A DNA stretch of 64,000 nucleotides from Ancylobacter novellus DSM 506 (GTDB lineage: Bacteria; Pseudomonadota; Alphaproteobacteria; Rhizobiales; Xanthobacteraceae), in contig NC_014217.1 in assembly GCF_000092925.1 (NCBI RefSeq), positions 4,464,001 to 4,528,000 on the forward strand, written 5' to 3'. Positions 10,215-18,389 of the stretch are shown piece after piece. Each line of letters opens with the position of its first letter. Positions within the stretch are counted from its first letter, which is position 1. Made by a program: the position numbers and the translations under genes. The notes under the pieces are model-generated. The model was not told where the DNA came from and made no database searches. It was given only the letters and a program-made list of their open reading frames with translations.

Positions 10215-10993
10215 CGGAACATGTCCCTCTCGCGGGGGCGGACGAGGTCGGCGGCGGGGCGAGACGGGCCGTGCCGTGGAAGGCCGCGGATGAGGACGGC
10301 GGGAATCCCTTCGTCCGCCTGCCCCATCAGGAGGGAGGCGGCGGCGGCGATCTCGTCCGCGACCGCGATCTCGGTGACCTGCATGCGCCGGCCGAACAGA
10401 TCGGTGGCGCCCACCCGGTCGACGAGCGAGGCGACGCCGGCCGCGCCGAGCGCGACGCCAACCACGCCATTACGCCACGGGCGGCCGAAGCTGTCATTGA
10501 TGACGACGCCGATCTCGACGCCAAAGGCGGCGTCGAGGCGCTGCTTGAGGGCGGCCGCCGAGGCGTCGGGATTCTCCGGCAGCAGCAATACACGCCGGGT
10601 GCCGTCGGGATGCTCGATATTGGATTCGTCGATGCCGGCATTGGCCATCACGAAGCCCAGCCTGTGCGCCACGACGACGACGCGCGGGCCTTCGCGGACC
10701 ACCTCGTCCGACTGGGACAGCACCGCTTCGACGTGGTGCGGATCCTTGCCGGTCCGGGCCGCGATCTCCCGCGCGCGCTGCGACGGCTCGAGGGCGGCGA
10801 GGTCGAGATAGCGGCCCTCGGCCTTGGAGACGATCTTCTGCGCGAGGACGAGGACATCCCCGTCGCTCAGTCCCACCCCGCAGTCCCTGAGCGCCGCCTC
10901 CATGAGCGCGGCCAGATCGTCTCCCGGCTCGACGAGCGGGATTCCCGGGATCGGGAAGCAGGAGACGGGTTGCATGGAGGCGGCGGAAGACAT
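10211..10993 (-). CDS. cofE: Coenzyme F420-0:L-glutamate ligase
   Basis: The 260-residue protein adds the gamma-linked glutamate tail to F420-0. It has the CofE start FPIPGIPLVEPGDDL, then GDVLVLAQKIVSKAEGR, GFVMANAGIDESN and VINDSFGRPWRNG. It is single-domain and lacks the nitroreductase-like C-terminal half found in actinobacterial FbiB. No strong ribosome-binding site precedes the chosen ATG; a start at the nearby internal Met before QPVSC is possible. The npdG stop lies 14 bases upstream. Confidence 0.92.
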   Translation of the reverse strand: MSSAASMQPVSCFPIPGIPLVEPGDDLAALMEAALRDCGVGLSDGDVLVLAQKIVSKAEGRYLDLAALEPSQRAREIAARTGKDPHHVEAVLSQSDEVVREGPRVVVVAHRLGFVMANAGIDESNIEHPDGTRRVLLLPENPDASAAALKQRLDAAFGVEIGVVINDSFGRPWRNGVVGVALGAAGVASLVDRVGATDLFGRRMQVTEIAVADEIAAAASLLMGQADEGIPAVLIRGLPRHGPSRPAADLVRPRERDMFR

Positions 10994-11007
10994 GGCGGCG
11001 CGAGGGA

Positions 11008-11658
11008 TCAGGAGAGATCGAGACCGGTGATCCGGATGCCGGCGCCCGGCACCTTGTAGCGGCGGTTGATGCCGATCAGCACCGAGGTGAGGGCCTCGGC
11101 GGCGGCCGAATTGGCGAGAACGCCACCGTCCACGCCGCGGGTGGCGACGGCGCCGGCGAGTTCGATGACCGCCTCGCGGGCCTCCTTGTCGTTGCCGAAG
11201 ACCAGCACGTCGCAATCGGCACGCCCGCCGGAATGCAGCTTGGCGGCGCCGACATTGTGGAAGGCGGAGACCACGCGGACCCCGTCACCGAGCAGGTTCT
11301 GGGCGATCTGTGCCGCCGAACCCTCGGCGGGAAGCTGAACGGTGGAGACCTTCGGCGGCACGAGCGGGACGGCGGCATCGACGAGGATCTTGCCCTGCAC
11401 CGCCTCGCGCACTTCCAGAAGCGTCGCCTCGTGGCTGGCGAAGGGAACGGCGAGCACGACGACATCCGCCTCACGGGCGGCGTCGGCATTGCCGGCCCCG
11501 CGCACCTTGCCTTCCATCTCGCCGGCGGCAGCCTCGGCCTTTTCCGCCGAGCGCGAGCCGATGATGACGGCATAGCCCGCGCGCGCCCACGCCTTGGCGA
11601 GGCCGGAGCCCAGATCGCCGGTGCCGCCCAGAATTCCGATTGTCGTATCGCTTGGCAT
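11008..11658 (-). CDS. npdG: F420-dependent NADP oxidoreductase (NADPH:F420 reductase)
   Basis: The 216-residue product moves hydride between NADPH and F420, so it recharges the cofactor. A Rossmann motif GILGGTGDLGSGL starts near residue 7, followed by the NADP-phosphate-binding GSRSAEKA, and VVSAFHNVGAAKLHSG later in the chain. A longer reading back to 11745 exists. The start at 11658 is preferred because it places the Rossmann strand at the N-terminus as usual and has a weak GGGAAG before it. It is the first gene of the F420 operon, downstream of the palindrome at 11752. Confidence 0.9.
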   Translation of the reverse strand: MPSDTTIGILGGTGDLGSGLAKAWARAGYAVIIGSRSAEKAEAAAGEMEGKVRGAGNADAAREADVVVLAVPFASHEATLLEVREAVQGKILVDAAVPLVPPKVSTVQLPAEGSAAQIAQNLLGDGVRVVSAFHNVGAAKLHSGGRADCDVLVFGNDKEAREAVIELAGAVATRGVDGGVLANSAAAEALTSVLIGINRRYKVPGAGIRITGLDLS

Positions 11659-11751
11659 TTCACTTCCCATGATGAAGCGCAGGCCGTGACGCGGCCTCTC
11701 GCGGCGGGCAGGGACGGGACGCAGATACTCGTCCCGTTCCGCCAAGTGAAT

Positions 11752-11777
11752 CTATCATACTAATGTTAGTATGATAG
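11752..11777. promoter_or_regulatory. Palindromic operator upstream of the F420 operon (site 2)
   Basis: CTATCATACTAA and TTAGTATGATAG form perfect 12-base arms around a TG centre, the same core as site 1. It lies 94 bases before the npdG start and 44 bases after the end of the molybdenum hydroxylase operon. Confidence 0.8.
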
Positions 11778-11820
11778 AGGAATTCTGCTGCATCCGATCA
11801 ATCCGGTGCGCCGGATTTCC

Positions 11821-13041
11821 CTATCGGCCGAAAATCCGGTTCCAGAAGGCTTTCAGGCGCTCGGCGATGACCGAGAAGACGAGCCCGCCCGCATTCAGCT
11901 CGGAAACCATGGCGGGCTCGGCGCCGCCGCCCGACCCGGTGTGGCCGAGGCTGGCCTCCAAGTTCTGCACGAAGGCGCCGATGAGCCGCCCGGCGATGTC
12001 CTGCACGAGGCCCGAGCGCCCGAACTGGGCGAGCATGCCGGTCAGCGTGTAGCCGATCGAGACCTCGACGCGGGTGGAGCGTCCCTCATCCTCCGGCTTG
12101 AGCACATAGGTGATCAGGCCGCGCGTGGCGGAATTGCTGCGCGTGTCGCGCCCCGCGCCGATGATCCGGCCGCTGCGGGTCGCGTCGTCGCGGCTGATGT
12201 CGGCGACGCCCTGGAAGTCGGCCGTGATGGGCCCGACCTTCACGCGGATCTGGCCCTCGACATGCTCGTCGCTCGGCGTGCCGACGAGCGAGGCGCCCGG
12301 CAGGCAGCGGGCGACCGCGGACACGTCGCCGAAGAAGTCCCACACCTTTTCCGGCGGGTGGGCGACGGTGAAGTCCTTGGTGAAGGTCGTCTGCGGGGTC
12401 CAGTCCGGCTCGATCGGCACGCCGCGCGCGGAAGCGGTCGGGCGCGCGCCGGCCGGCCGGGCATCGGCTCTGCGCGGCTGCGCAGCCGCACCGGCCTCGG
12501 GCGTGGTCGCACCGGCATGGCCCGAGCCGACCGGGCCGAGGCGGCTGCGGGCATCCGAGGCGCCGCGCTGGCCCGCTTCCCGCCGCTCGGCGAGGACCGA
12601 CAGCACCGCGCGCACGATGCCGACATAGCCGGTGCAGCGGCACAGATTGCCGCTCATGGCCACGCGCACCTCATGCTCGCTCGCCTCGGGCAGGCGCAGC
12701 ACGACGTCACGTGCGGACACCATCATGCCCGGCGTGCAGAAGCCGCACTGGAGGGCATGCTCGCGGCGAAAGGCGGCGCGCAGCTGCGTGGCGACCTCGT
12801 CGTCGTCGAGCCCTTCGATCGTGGTGACCTCGGCATCGGCGCAGGACACCGCATAGGTGATGCAGGAGCGGGCCGGCTCGCCGTCGATGATGAGCGTGCA
12901 GGCGCCGCACACGCCATGCTCGCAACCGATATGCGTGCCGGTCAGGTTGTGAGTCTCGCGCAGGAAATCGGCGAGATGGGTGCGCGGCTCGGCCTCGGCG
13001 GTGAGCGCGCGTCCGTTGACGTTGAGAGTGACGAGGGTCAT
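11821..13041 (-). CDS. Molybdenum hydroxylase [2Fe-2S] small subunit fused to a CoxG-like SRPBCC domain
   Basis: One continuous 406-residue frame joins two proteins that are normally separate. Residues 1 to about 160 are a CoxS/XdhC-like ferredoxin subunit with both clusters: CEHGVCGAC with a following Cys (plant-type) and CGFCTPGM...CRCTGY (alpha-helical). A Pro/Ala/Arg-rich linker of about 50 residues follows. From about 215 onward a CoxG-like domain begins (FTVAHPPEKVWDFFGDVSAVARCLPG, DFQGVADI, GYTLTGMLAQFGR) and ends in a basic, aromatic tail. The small subunit relays electrons from the molybdenum site. CoxG proteins serve cofactor maturation or membrane anchoring. The start overlaps the FAD-subunit stop by four bases. 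Confidence 0.92.
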   Translation of the reverse strand: MTLVTLNVNGRALTAEAEPRTHLADFLRETHNLTGTHIGCEHGVCGACTLIIDGEPARSCITYAVSCADAEVTTIEGLDDDEVATQLRAAFRREHALQCGFCTPGMMVSARDVVLRLPEASEHEVRVAMSGNLCRCTGYVGIVRAVLSVLAERREAGQRGASDARSRLGPVGSGHAGATTPEAGAAAQPRRADARPAGARPTASARGVPIEPDWTPQTTFTKDFTVAHPPEKVWDFFGDVSAVARCLPGASLVGTPSDEHVEGQIRVKVGPITADFQGVADISRDDATRSGRIIGAGRDTRSNSATRGLITYVLKPEDEGRSTRVEVSIGYTLTGMLAQFGRSGLVQDIAGRLIGAFVQNLEASLGHTGSGGGAEPAMVSELNAGGLVFSVIAERLKAFWNRIFGR

Positions 13042-13877
13042 GCCGCTTCTGCCTGCTGGACGGCGCGCCGCAATGCGACGACATGGGTACGCCGGTCTAA
13101 CGGATCGCTCATGCCGGCCGCCGTGATCGCGTCGGACACGGCATCGGCATCGAAGGTCGCGGTGGTGAAATCGTGCAGCGAGCCGCCGAAAAGCGGGCGG
13201 GCATCGTCGAGCACGATGGGCCGGGCCTCGGTGGCGCCGATCACGGCGCGGCACAGATCCCGGTCTGGATCGAAGAAGACCGCGCCGATCGCCTGCGCGA
13301 ATTCGCCGGTCTTGCGGCAGCTCTTGTAGTAGCCCCAGCGGGTGCGGGGACCGCAGCGCGGGATGCGGACGGCCTCGAGGATTTCGCCCGGTTGCAGGTC
13401 CGCCGACAGCGCGCCGAGAATGTAGTCCTGCACCCGCACCTCGCGCAGGCCCGAGGCGCCGCGCAGCGTCACGCCGGCCCCCACCGCCGATAGGATTGAT
13501 ATCCAGTCGGCGGAAGGGTCGGCATGGGTCAGGCTGCCGCCGACCGTGCCGCGATTGCGCACGGCCCGATAGGCGATGCCGCGGGCGACGCCGGGAAGGG
13601 CGCCGGCGGTGACGTCGGGAACCCGCCGGTCCTCGAAATCGGCATGGGTGACGCACGCCCCCACGATGATCTCGTCGGCGCGCTCGTCGACGCGGCGCAG
13701 CGCGTCGAGCGCCGAGATGTCCACCAGAAGGTCCGGCTGGACGAGGCGCATGTTGAGCATCGGCCCGAGCGACTGCCCGCCCGCCAGCAGCTTGATGGAC
13801 AGGCTGTCGTCCTGAAGAAGAGCGACGGCGGCGTCGAGGTCGGCCGGGCGCTCATAATCGAAGCGGACGGGCTTCAT
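13038..13877 (-). CDS. Molybdenum hydroxylase FAD-binding medium subunit
   Basis: The 279-residue protein is a CoxM/XdhB-type FAD subunit, passing electrons from the iron-sulfur clusters to the acceptor. FAD contacts are recognisable in LLAGGQSLGPMLNMRLVQPDLLVDI near residue 35 and in RNRGTVGGSLTHADPSAD around residue 105. Its ATG overlaps the large-subunit stop and its stop overlaps the small-subunit start, both as ATGA. The set is therefore a translationally coupled L-M-S(G) operon. Confidence 0.93.
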   Translation of the reverse strand: MKPVRFDYERPADLDAAVALLQDDSLSIKLLAGGQSLGPMLNMRLVQPDLLVDISALDALRRVDERADEIIVGACVTHADFEDRRVPDVTAGALPGVARGIAYRAVRNRGTVGGSLTHADPSADWISILSAVGAGVTLRGASGLREVRVQDYILGALSADLQPGEILEAVRIPRCGPRTRWGYYKSCRKTGEFAQAIGAVFFDPDRDLCRAVIGATEARPIVLDDARPLFGGSLHDFTTATFDADAVSDAITAAGMSDPLDRRTHVVALRRAVQQAEAA

Positions 13878-16216
13878 GATGCGCTCCCCGCATGGCCGGC
13901 CGTCGCAATGGCTTCCAAAATGCGCCGTGGCGTGATGGGCGCGCGCAGCATTTCGACGCCGAGCCCCCGCAGTGCGTCGTTGACGGCGTTGCCGATCGCG
14001 GCGGGCGGCGCGATGGCCCCGCCCTCGCCGATGCCCTTGACGCCGAATTCGGTGTAGGGCGCCAGCCATTCCATATGGTCGAGGCGCGGCTCCGGCACCT
14101 CGGTCGGGCCGGGCAGGAGATAGTCGGCGAAGGTCGAGGCGAGCGGCTGCCCGGCCGCGTCGAAGGGCATCTCCTCGTAGAGCGCCGTGCCGATGCCCTG
14201 CGCCAGCCCGCCATAGATCTGCCCGTCCACCACCATCGGGTTGATGAGCTTGCCGCCGTCCTCGACGATCACGTAGTCGAGGATCTCGACATCCCCCATT
14301 TCCGGATCGACCGCGACCACCACGGCGTGGGCCGCGTAGCTGAAGGTGCCGCTGTCGCGCACCGGCTTGTAGCCGATGGTGACTTCCAGTCCGCGCGGAT
14401 CGATGTCGGCCGGCAGATCCTGCGGGCGCCGGTACCAGGCATGGGCGATCTGGGCGAGGCTGATCGATCCGGTCGGGGACACTGCGTGCCCGTCGCGGAT
14501 GACGACGTCGGCCGGGTCTGCCTGCAGGAGGTGGGCGCCGATCCGCGCCGCGAGCGAGGCCAGTTCGCGCGAGGCGGTGGCGACGGCGCCGCCGGCCATC
14601 ACCGCGCAGCGCGACCCCCAGCTGCCGGTAGAGAAGGGGGTGTATTCGGTGTCGCCATGGACGAGACGGATGCGCGCCGTATCGATGCCGAGGATTTCGT
14701 GCGCGACCTGGGGCAGCGTCGTCTCCATGCTCTGCCCGTGCGAGTGCACGCCGACACGCAGTTCCAGCCCGCCATCGGGCGTCATCCGGGCGGTGGCCTG
14801 TTCATGGCCGGGCACCATGGGAATGCCCCAGCCGGCATAGACCGAGGTGCCGTGCGCGCCCTGCTCGCAATAGATCGAATGGCCTATGCCGATCAGCCGC
14901 CCGTCGGACTCGCCGGCGGCCTGACGGGCGCGGATCGCAGGGAGGTCGATGGCCGCCATGGCGCGGCGCAGCGCCTCGGGATAATCGCCGCTGTCGAAAT
15001 GCTTGCGGGTGATGTTGTCGAACGGCATCTGCTCGGGCCGCACCAGATTGCGCAGGCGCACCTCGTGCGGTTCGATCCCGGCCTCACGGGCGATGGCGTC
15101 GAGCACAAGTTCCAGCGCGAAGCACACGCCGGTCCGCGCCACGCCCCGATAGGGCAGGATCGGGCACTTGTTGGTGGCGACCGACCAGGTGCGGCAACGA
15201 TAATAGGGAAAATCATAGGGGCCGGGCAGGATGCTGGCGACCTGTGCGGCCTCCAGACAGGCCGAGAAGGGGTAGGAAGAATAGGCGCCGGAATCGACCG
15301 TCGCCTCGCAGTCGATGCCGAGCAGCCTGCCGTCGCGGTCGGCATAGCCGGTGATGAGGTAATGGTGCTCGCGGCAATTCGCGCCCGCGGTCAGGTGCTC
15401 ACGGCGGTCCTCGATCCAGCGCACGGGATGGCCGCAGCGCATGGCAAGCCAGCCCAGGCAGACATCCTCAGGCAGCAAAATACCCTTGTAGCCGAAGCCG
15501 CCCCCGACATCGGGCGAGACGATGCGGATCTTTTCCTGCTCCAGGCCGAGGCATTCGGCGAGGCCCTGCCGGACAATGTGCGGCATCTGGCTGCCGGTGT
15601 AGAGCACCAACTGCTCCATCCGGCTGTCCCAATAGGCCACGGTGCCGCGGCCTTCCATCGGCGCCATGCTCTGGCGCGAGGTCGTGATCTCGCGGGTGAC
15701 CTTGATCGGGGCGTCGAGGGCGGCCTCGATGTTCACCTCGACATGGGTCTCCAGGAAGACATTGTCGCCCCACTGCTCGTGCAGCAGCGCGGAGCCGGGC
15801 TTGCGCGCTTCCAGCATGTCGTGGACGGCGGGAAGCTCCTCGAGATCGAGATCGACCTCGGCCGCCATGTCCTCCGCCAGGGCGCGGGTGTCGGCGACGC
15901 ACATGGCGAGCAGCTCGCCCACCTGCCGGACCTTGTCGACCGCGAGCACGGGCTGGTCGGACGGCTTGAATCCGGGGAGGCCGGACACGGCGCGGATCGG
16001 CTTCACGCCCGCCAGCGACGCGGCGGTGAACACCGAGCCGGCGAGGTGCTCGGGCACATGGACGCCCCGGACCCGCGCATGTGCCAGCGGGCTGCGCACG
16101 AACGCCACGTCCTTCATGCCCGCCAGACGGATGTCGCCGACATATTGCCCGCGCCCGCGCAAAAAGCGGTCGTCCTCCTTGCGCAGGAGACGTGAACCCA
16201 CTCCCTGGTCCGTCAT
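13874..16216 (-). CDS. Molybdenum hydroxylase large subunit (xanthine dehydrogenase/aldehyde oxidase family, form II CoxL-like)
   Basis: This 780-residue subunit would bind molybdopterin cytosine dinucleotide. The start at MTDQGVGSRLLRKEDDRFLRG is chosen over an upstream in-frame ATG because GAGGG precedes it and because the length then fits the family. The catalytic-loop segment reads PYRGVARTG, close to the form II AYRGAGR pattern and unlike the CO dehydrogenase form I AYRCSFR. The conserved Glu is in GEGGAIAPPAAIGNAVNDAL near the C-terminus. Form II enzymes hydroxylate aromatic N-heterocycles, aldehydes and related compounds using water. The operator-like site at 16301 lies 84 bases upstream. 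Confidence 0.92.
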   Translation of the reverse strand: MTDQGVGSRLLRKEDDRFLRGRGQYVGDIRLAGMKDVAFVRSPLAHARVRGVHVPEHLAGSVFTAASLAGVKPIRAVSGLPGFKPSDQPVLAVDKVRQVGELLAMCVADTRALAEDMAAEVDLDLEELPAVHDMLEARKPGSALLHEQWGDNVFLETHVEVNIEAALDAPIKVTREITTSRQSMAPMEGRGTVAYWDSRMEQLVLYTGSQMPHIVRQGLAECLGLEQEKIRIVSPDVGGGFGYKGILLPEDVCLGWLAMRCGHPVRWIEDRREHLTAGANCREHHYLITGYADRDGRLLGIDCEATVDSGAYSSYPFSACLEAAQVASILPGPYDFPYYRCRTWSVATNKCPILPYRGVARTGVCFALELVLDAIAREAGIEPHEVRLRNLVRPEQMPFDNITRKHFDSGDYPEALRRAMAAIDLPAIRARQAAGESDGRLIGIGHSIYCEQGAHGTSVYAGWGIPMVPGHEQATARMTPDGGLELRVGVHSHGQSMETTLPQVAHEILGIDTARIRLVHGDTEYTPFSTGSWGSRCAVMAGGAVATASRELASLAARIGAHLLQADPADVVIRDGHAVSPTGSISLAQIAHAWYRRPQDLPADIDPRGLEVTIGYKPVRDSGTFSYAAHAVVVAVDPEMGDVEILDYVIVEDGGKLINPMVVDGQIYGGLAQGIGTALYEEMPFDAAGQPLASTFADYLLPGPTEVPEPRLDHMEWLAPYTEFGVKGIGEGGAIAPPAAIGNAVNDALRGLGVEMLRAPITPRRILEAIATAGHAGSAS

Positions 16217-16300
16217 TCCGCCCTCACGTACTGCATCACCCGGCTCTTCCGATCCAATCTCACGCGCAATAATAGAAGGATCAGCGAGTTGACGGCATAA

Positions 16301-16322
16301 CATACTAATTTTAGTAAGATAG
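16301..16322. promoter_or_regulatory. Imperfect palindromic operator in the hydroxylase/pxpA divergent promoter region (site 3)
   Basis: CATACTAATTTTAGTAAGATAG matches the site 1 and 2 core at 20 of 22 positions. It lies almost exactly midway between the divergent starts of the large hydroxylase subunit (84 bases) and pxpA (82 bases). A TTGACG at 16289 could be a -35 element for pxpA; its -10 is unclear. Confidence 0.65.
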
Positions 16323-16404
16323 CAACATAGAGTGCCGATCCTTCCTGTGAACCCCGATTCCGGCGCGTCGTCACCGGGGTCATGACGCGCCAAGGAGGCC
16401 GCCC

Positions 16405-17172
16405 GTGCAGATCAACATCAATGCGGATATCGGGGAAAGCTACGGCAAGTTCCATGTCGGTAACGATGCCGAGCTGATGCCGCTCATCGGCTCGGCCAAC
16501 ATCGCATGCGGCATGCATGCCGGCGATCCCACCATCATGGTAGCGACGCTGAAGAGCGCGCTGGCAAGCGGCGTTTCAGTGGGCGCGCATCCCGGCTTCA
16601 ACGACGTTTGGGGTTTCGGTCGACGTCAGATCCGCATGGATGCGACCGATCTTGAATACCTTGTGACCTATCAGATAGGCGCGCTTCAGGCGCTGGCGGG
16701 TATGGTCGGCGCCAAGGTGACTCATGTGAAGCCGCATGGAGCGCTCAACAACATGGCGCATGACGATGAAGCCTACGCCATGGCGGTTGGGCGGGGCATT
16801 CGGGCCGCCGACCCCAACCTGATCTACGTCGCCAATGTCGGCTCGGAAATGATGCGTGCCGGCGAGCGCCTCGGGCTGCGGGTAGCCAATGAGGCTTATG
16901 TCGATCGGGCCTACGACGACAACGGCAAGATGCTCTCGCGCGAGCGCGCGGACGCGGTCATCCGCGATCCGGCTCGCGCGGCCGAGCAGGTGCTCCGGAT
17001 CATCGAGGAAGGCGCTCTCATCAGCCTCTCAGGCCGGCGGATTCCGGCGAAGGTGCATTCGTTCTGCGTCCACGGCGACGAACAGACCGCGGTGCCCGTC
17101 ATGAAGCAGGTGCGAACTGCATTGGACGAGGCCGGCATCGAGGTGGTGCCGCTGCCCGTCCTGCTTGCGTAA
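16405..17172 (+). CDS. pxpA: LamB/YcsF family protein, 5-oxoprolinase subunit A-like
   Basis: The 255-residue product matches the PxpA family: N-terminal NINADIGESYG, SANIACGMHAGD, GVSVGAHPGFND, THVKPHGALNN and the late FCVHGDEQTAV. PxpA with PxpB and PxpC opens the lactam of 5-oxoproline with ATP. No pxpB or pxpC is in this window, so the protein may work on a pathway lactam or with partners elsewhere. The start is GTG with AAGGAGG seven bases upstream. It is transcribed away from the molybdenum hydroxylase operon, from a shared control region. Confidence 0.92.
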   Translation: MQININADIGESYGKFHVGNDAELMPLIGSANIACGMHAGDPTIMVATLKSALASGVSVGAHPGFNDVWGFGRRQIRMDATDLEYLVTYQIGALQALAGMVGAKVTHVKPHGALNNMAHDDEAYAMAVGRGIRAADPNLIYVANVGSEMMRAGERLGLRVANEAYVDRAYDDNGKMLSRERADAVIRDPARAAEQVLRIIEEGALISLSGRRIPAKVHSFCVHGDEQTAVPVMKQVRTALDEAGIEVVPLPVLLA

Positions 17173-17349
17173 CCACGGTTCGCCGGCGCTGGAGCCCCTT
17201 CGGGAGATGAAAAGCGTCATCCTCGACGCGGGCGTCCGCGCCTGCGTTCCGGCGGACCTGCAAACACGTACGCACACAGCCGCGATGTGCTGCACCGCTC
17301 GATAAGTACTGTTGACCTATTGTGCTGTCGCGGACGCCCAAGAAGCAAG

Positions 17350-17378
17350 CTGACAAGAGAAGTCGCTCGGCGTATACT
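17350..17378 (+). promoter_or_regulatory. Sigma70-like promoter for the DUF2189/oxidase genes
   Basis: CTGACA and TATACT are separated by exactly 17 bases, each one base off consensus. The pair lies 94 bases before the DUF2189 gene. The remainder of the 17173-17471 gap shows no gene. Confidence 0.55.
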
Positions 17379-17471
17379 GCTTTTTCAGTAGTCGCGGCAC
17401 GTCCGTGATCTGTATTTCTTGGGCGCGTCCAATCGCGACGGACATCTCCTCGGGCAGGTCGTTCGGGAGGA

Positions 17472-18338
17472 ATGGCGATGACGATCCGGAATCCTGTCGT
17501 ATGGAGCTTCGATCAGATCAGGCAGACCTTCGGCGCTGTCAAATCTGTGGAGCATGCTTTCCATCACCCGGCGGAAGAAGCGAGTCTGGTGGTCCCTCAG
17601 GTGCGGCGGATCACCGTCGCCGATCTCAAGGATGTGCTGAGACGGGGGTTTAGCGACTTCGGCGCTTATCGGACGGATGTGATCTTCATCTGCCTGATCT
17701 ACCCGCTCGCCGGCCTGTTGATCGGGGCCGCGACGCTCGGCAACGGCCTCCTGCCCTTGCTGTTCCCGCTGGTCTCCGGCTTCGCGCTGCTCGGTCCGTT
17801 CGCCGCCGCCGGGCTCTATGAGATGAGTCGGCGCCGCGAACAGGGCCAATCGGTCACCTGGACCGACGCCTTCAACGTGCTCACCTCCCCCTCGCTCGCC
17901 GCCATCATCGAGCTCGGCTTGCTGCTGGTCGGCATCTTCCTGGTCTGGCTGCTCGTGGCGATGGGGATCTACCAGATGACGCTGGGCCCCGACCTGCCGG
18001 AATCGGTGTCGGCCTTCGTCACCGCGGTCTTCACCACCGGGCCGGGCTGGGCGCTGATCGTGGTCGGCGTCGGGGTCGGTTTCCTGTTCGCGGTGGCGGT
18101 GCTCGCCATAAGCGCCGTGTCCTTCCCGCTGCTGCTCGATCATCGGGTCGGCGTGTCGGTCGCGGTGCGCACCTCGGTCCGCGCCTTCATGGTCAATCCG
18201 GTCCCCATGCTCACCTGGGGCTTCATCGTCGCCGGCGGGCTGGTGCTGGGTGCCATTCCGCTGCTGGTCGGCCTCGTCGTGGTCATGCCGGTGCTCGGTC
18301 ATGCCACGTGGCATCTCTATCGCAAGGTCGTCCAATAG
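17472..18338 (+). CDS. DUF2189 family integral membrane protein
   Basis: The 288-residue protein has a soluble N-terminal stretch of about 65 residues (VVPQVRRITVADLKDVLRRGFSDF) and then about six hydrophobic segments typical of DUF2189. The ATG is preceded by GGGAGG. Members are often found beside respiratory oxidase genes, and here the subunit II gene follows 50 bases later on the same strand, so a role in oxidase assembly or membrane context is possible. No catalytic motif is visible. Confidence 0.85.
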   Translation: MAMTIRNPVVWSFDQIRQTFGAVKSVEHAFHHPAEEASLVVPQVRRITVADLKDVLRRGFSDFGAYRTDVIFICLIYPLAGLLIGAATLGNGLLPLLFPLVSGFALLGPFAAAGLYEMSRRREQGQSVTWTDAFNVLTSPSLAAIIELGLLLVGIFLVWLLVAMGIYQMTLGPDLPESVSAFVTAVFTTGPGWALIVVGVGVGFLFAVAVLAISAVSFPLLLDHRVGVSVAVRTSVRAFMVNPVPMLTWGFIVAGGLVLGAIPLLVGLVVVMPVLGHATWHLYRKVVQ

Positions 18339-18389
18339 CAACGAGCAGTAACGGGATCGCGGATCGAACGACGGCCAAGGATATATGTG

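Noticed and set aside
13892..16195. A 767-codon open frame on the plus strand opposite the hydroxylase large subunit
   Set aside because: It mirrors the codon phase of a clearly recognisable gene, is rich in Ala/Gly/Arg/Asp and has no family pattern. High-GC shadow frame.
11821..16216. Aerobic CO dehydrogenase (coxMSL) operon
   Set aside because: The large subunit lacks the form I AYRCSFR motif and the gene order is L-M-S; only the general family is supported.
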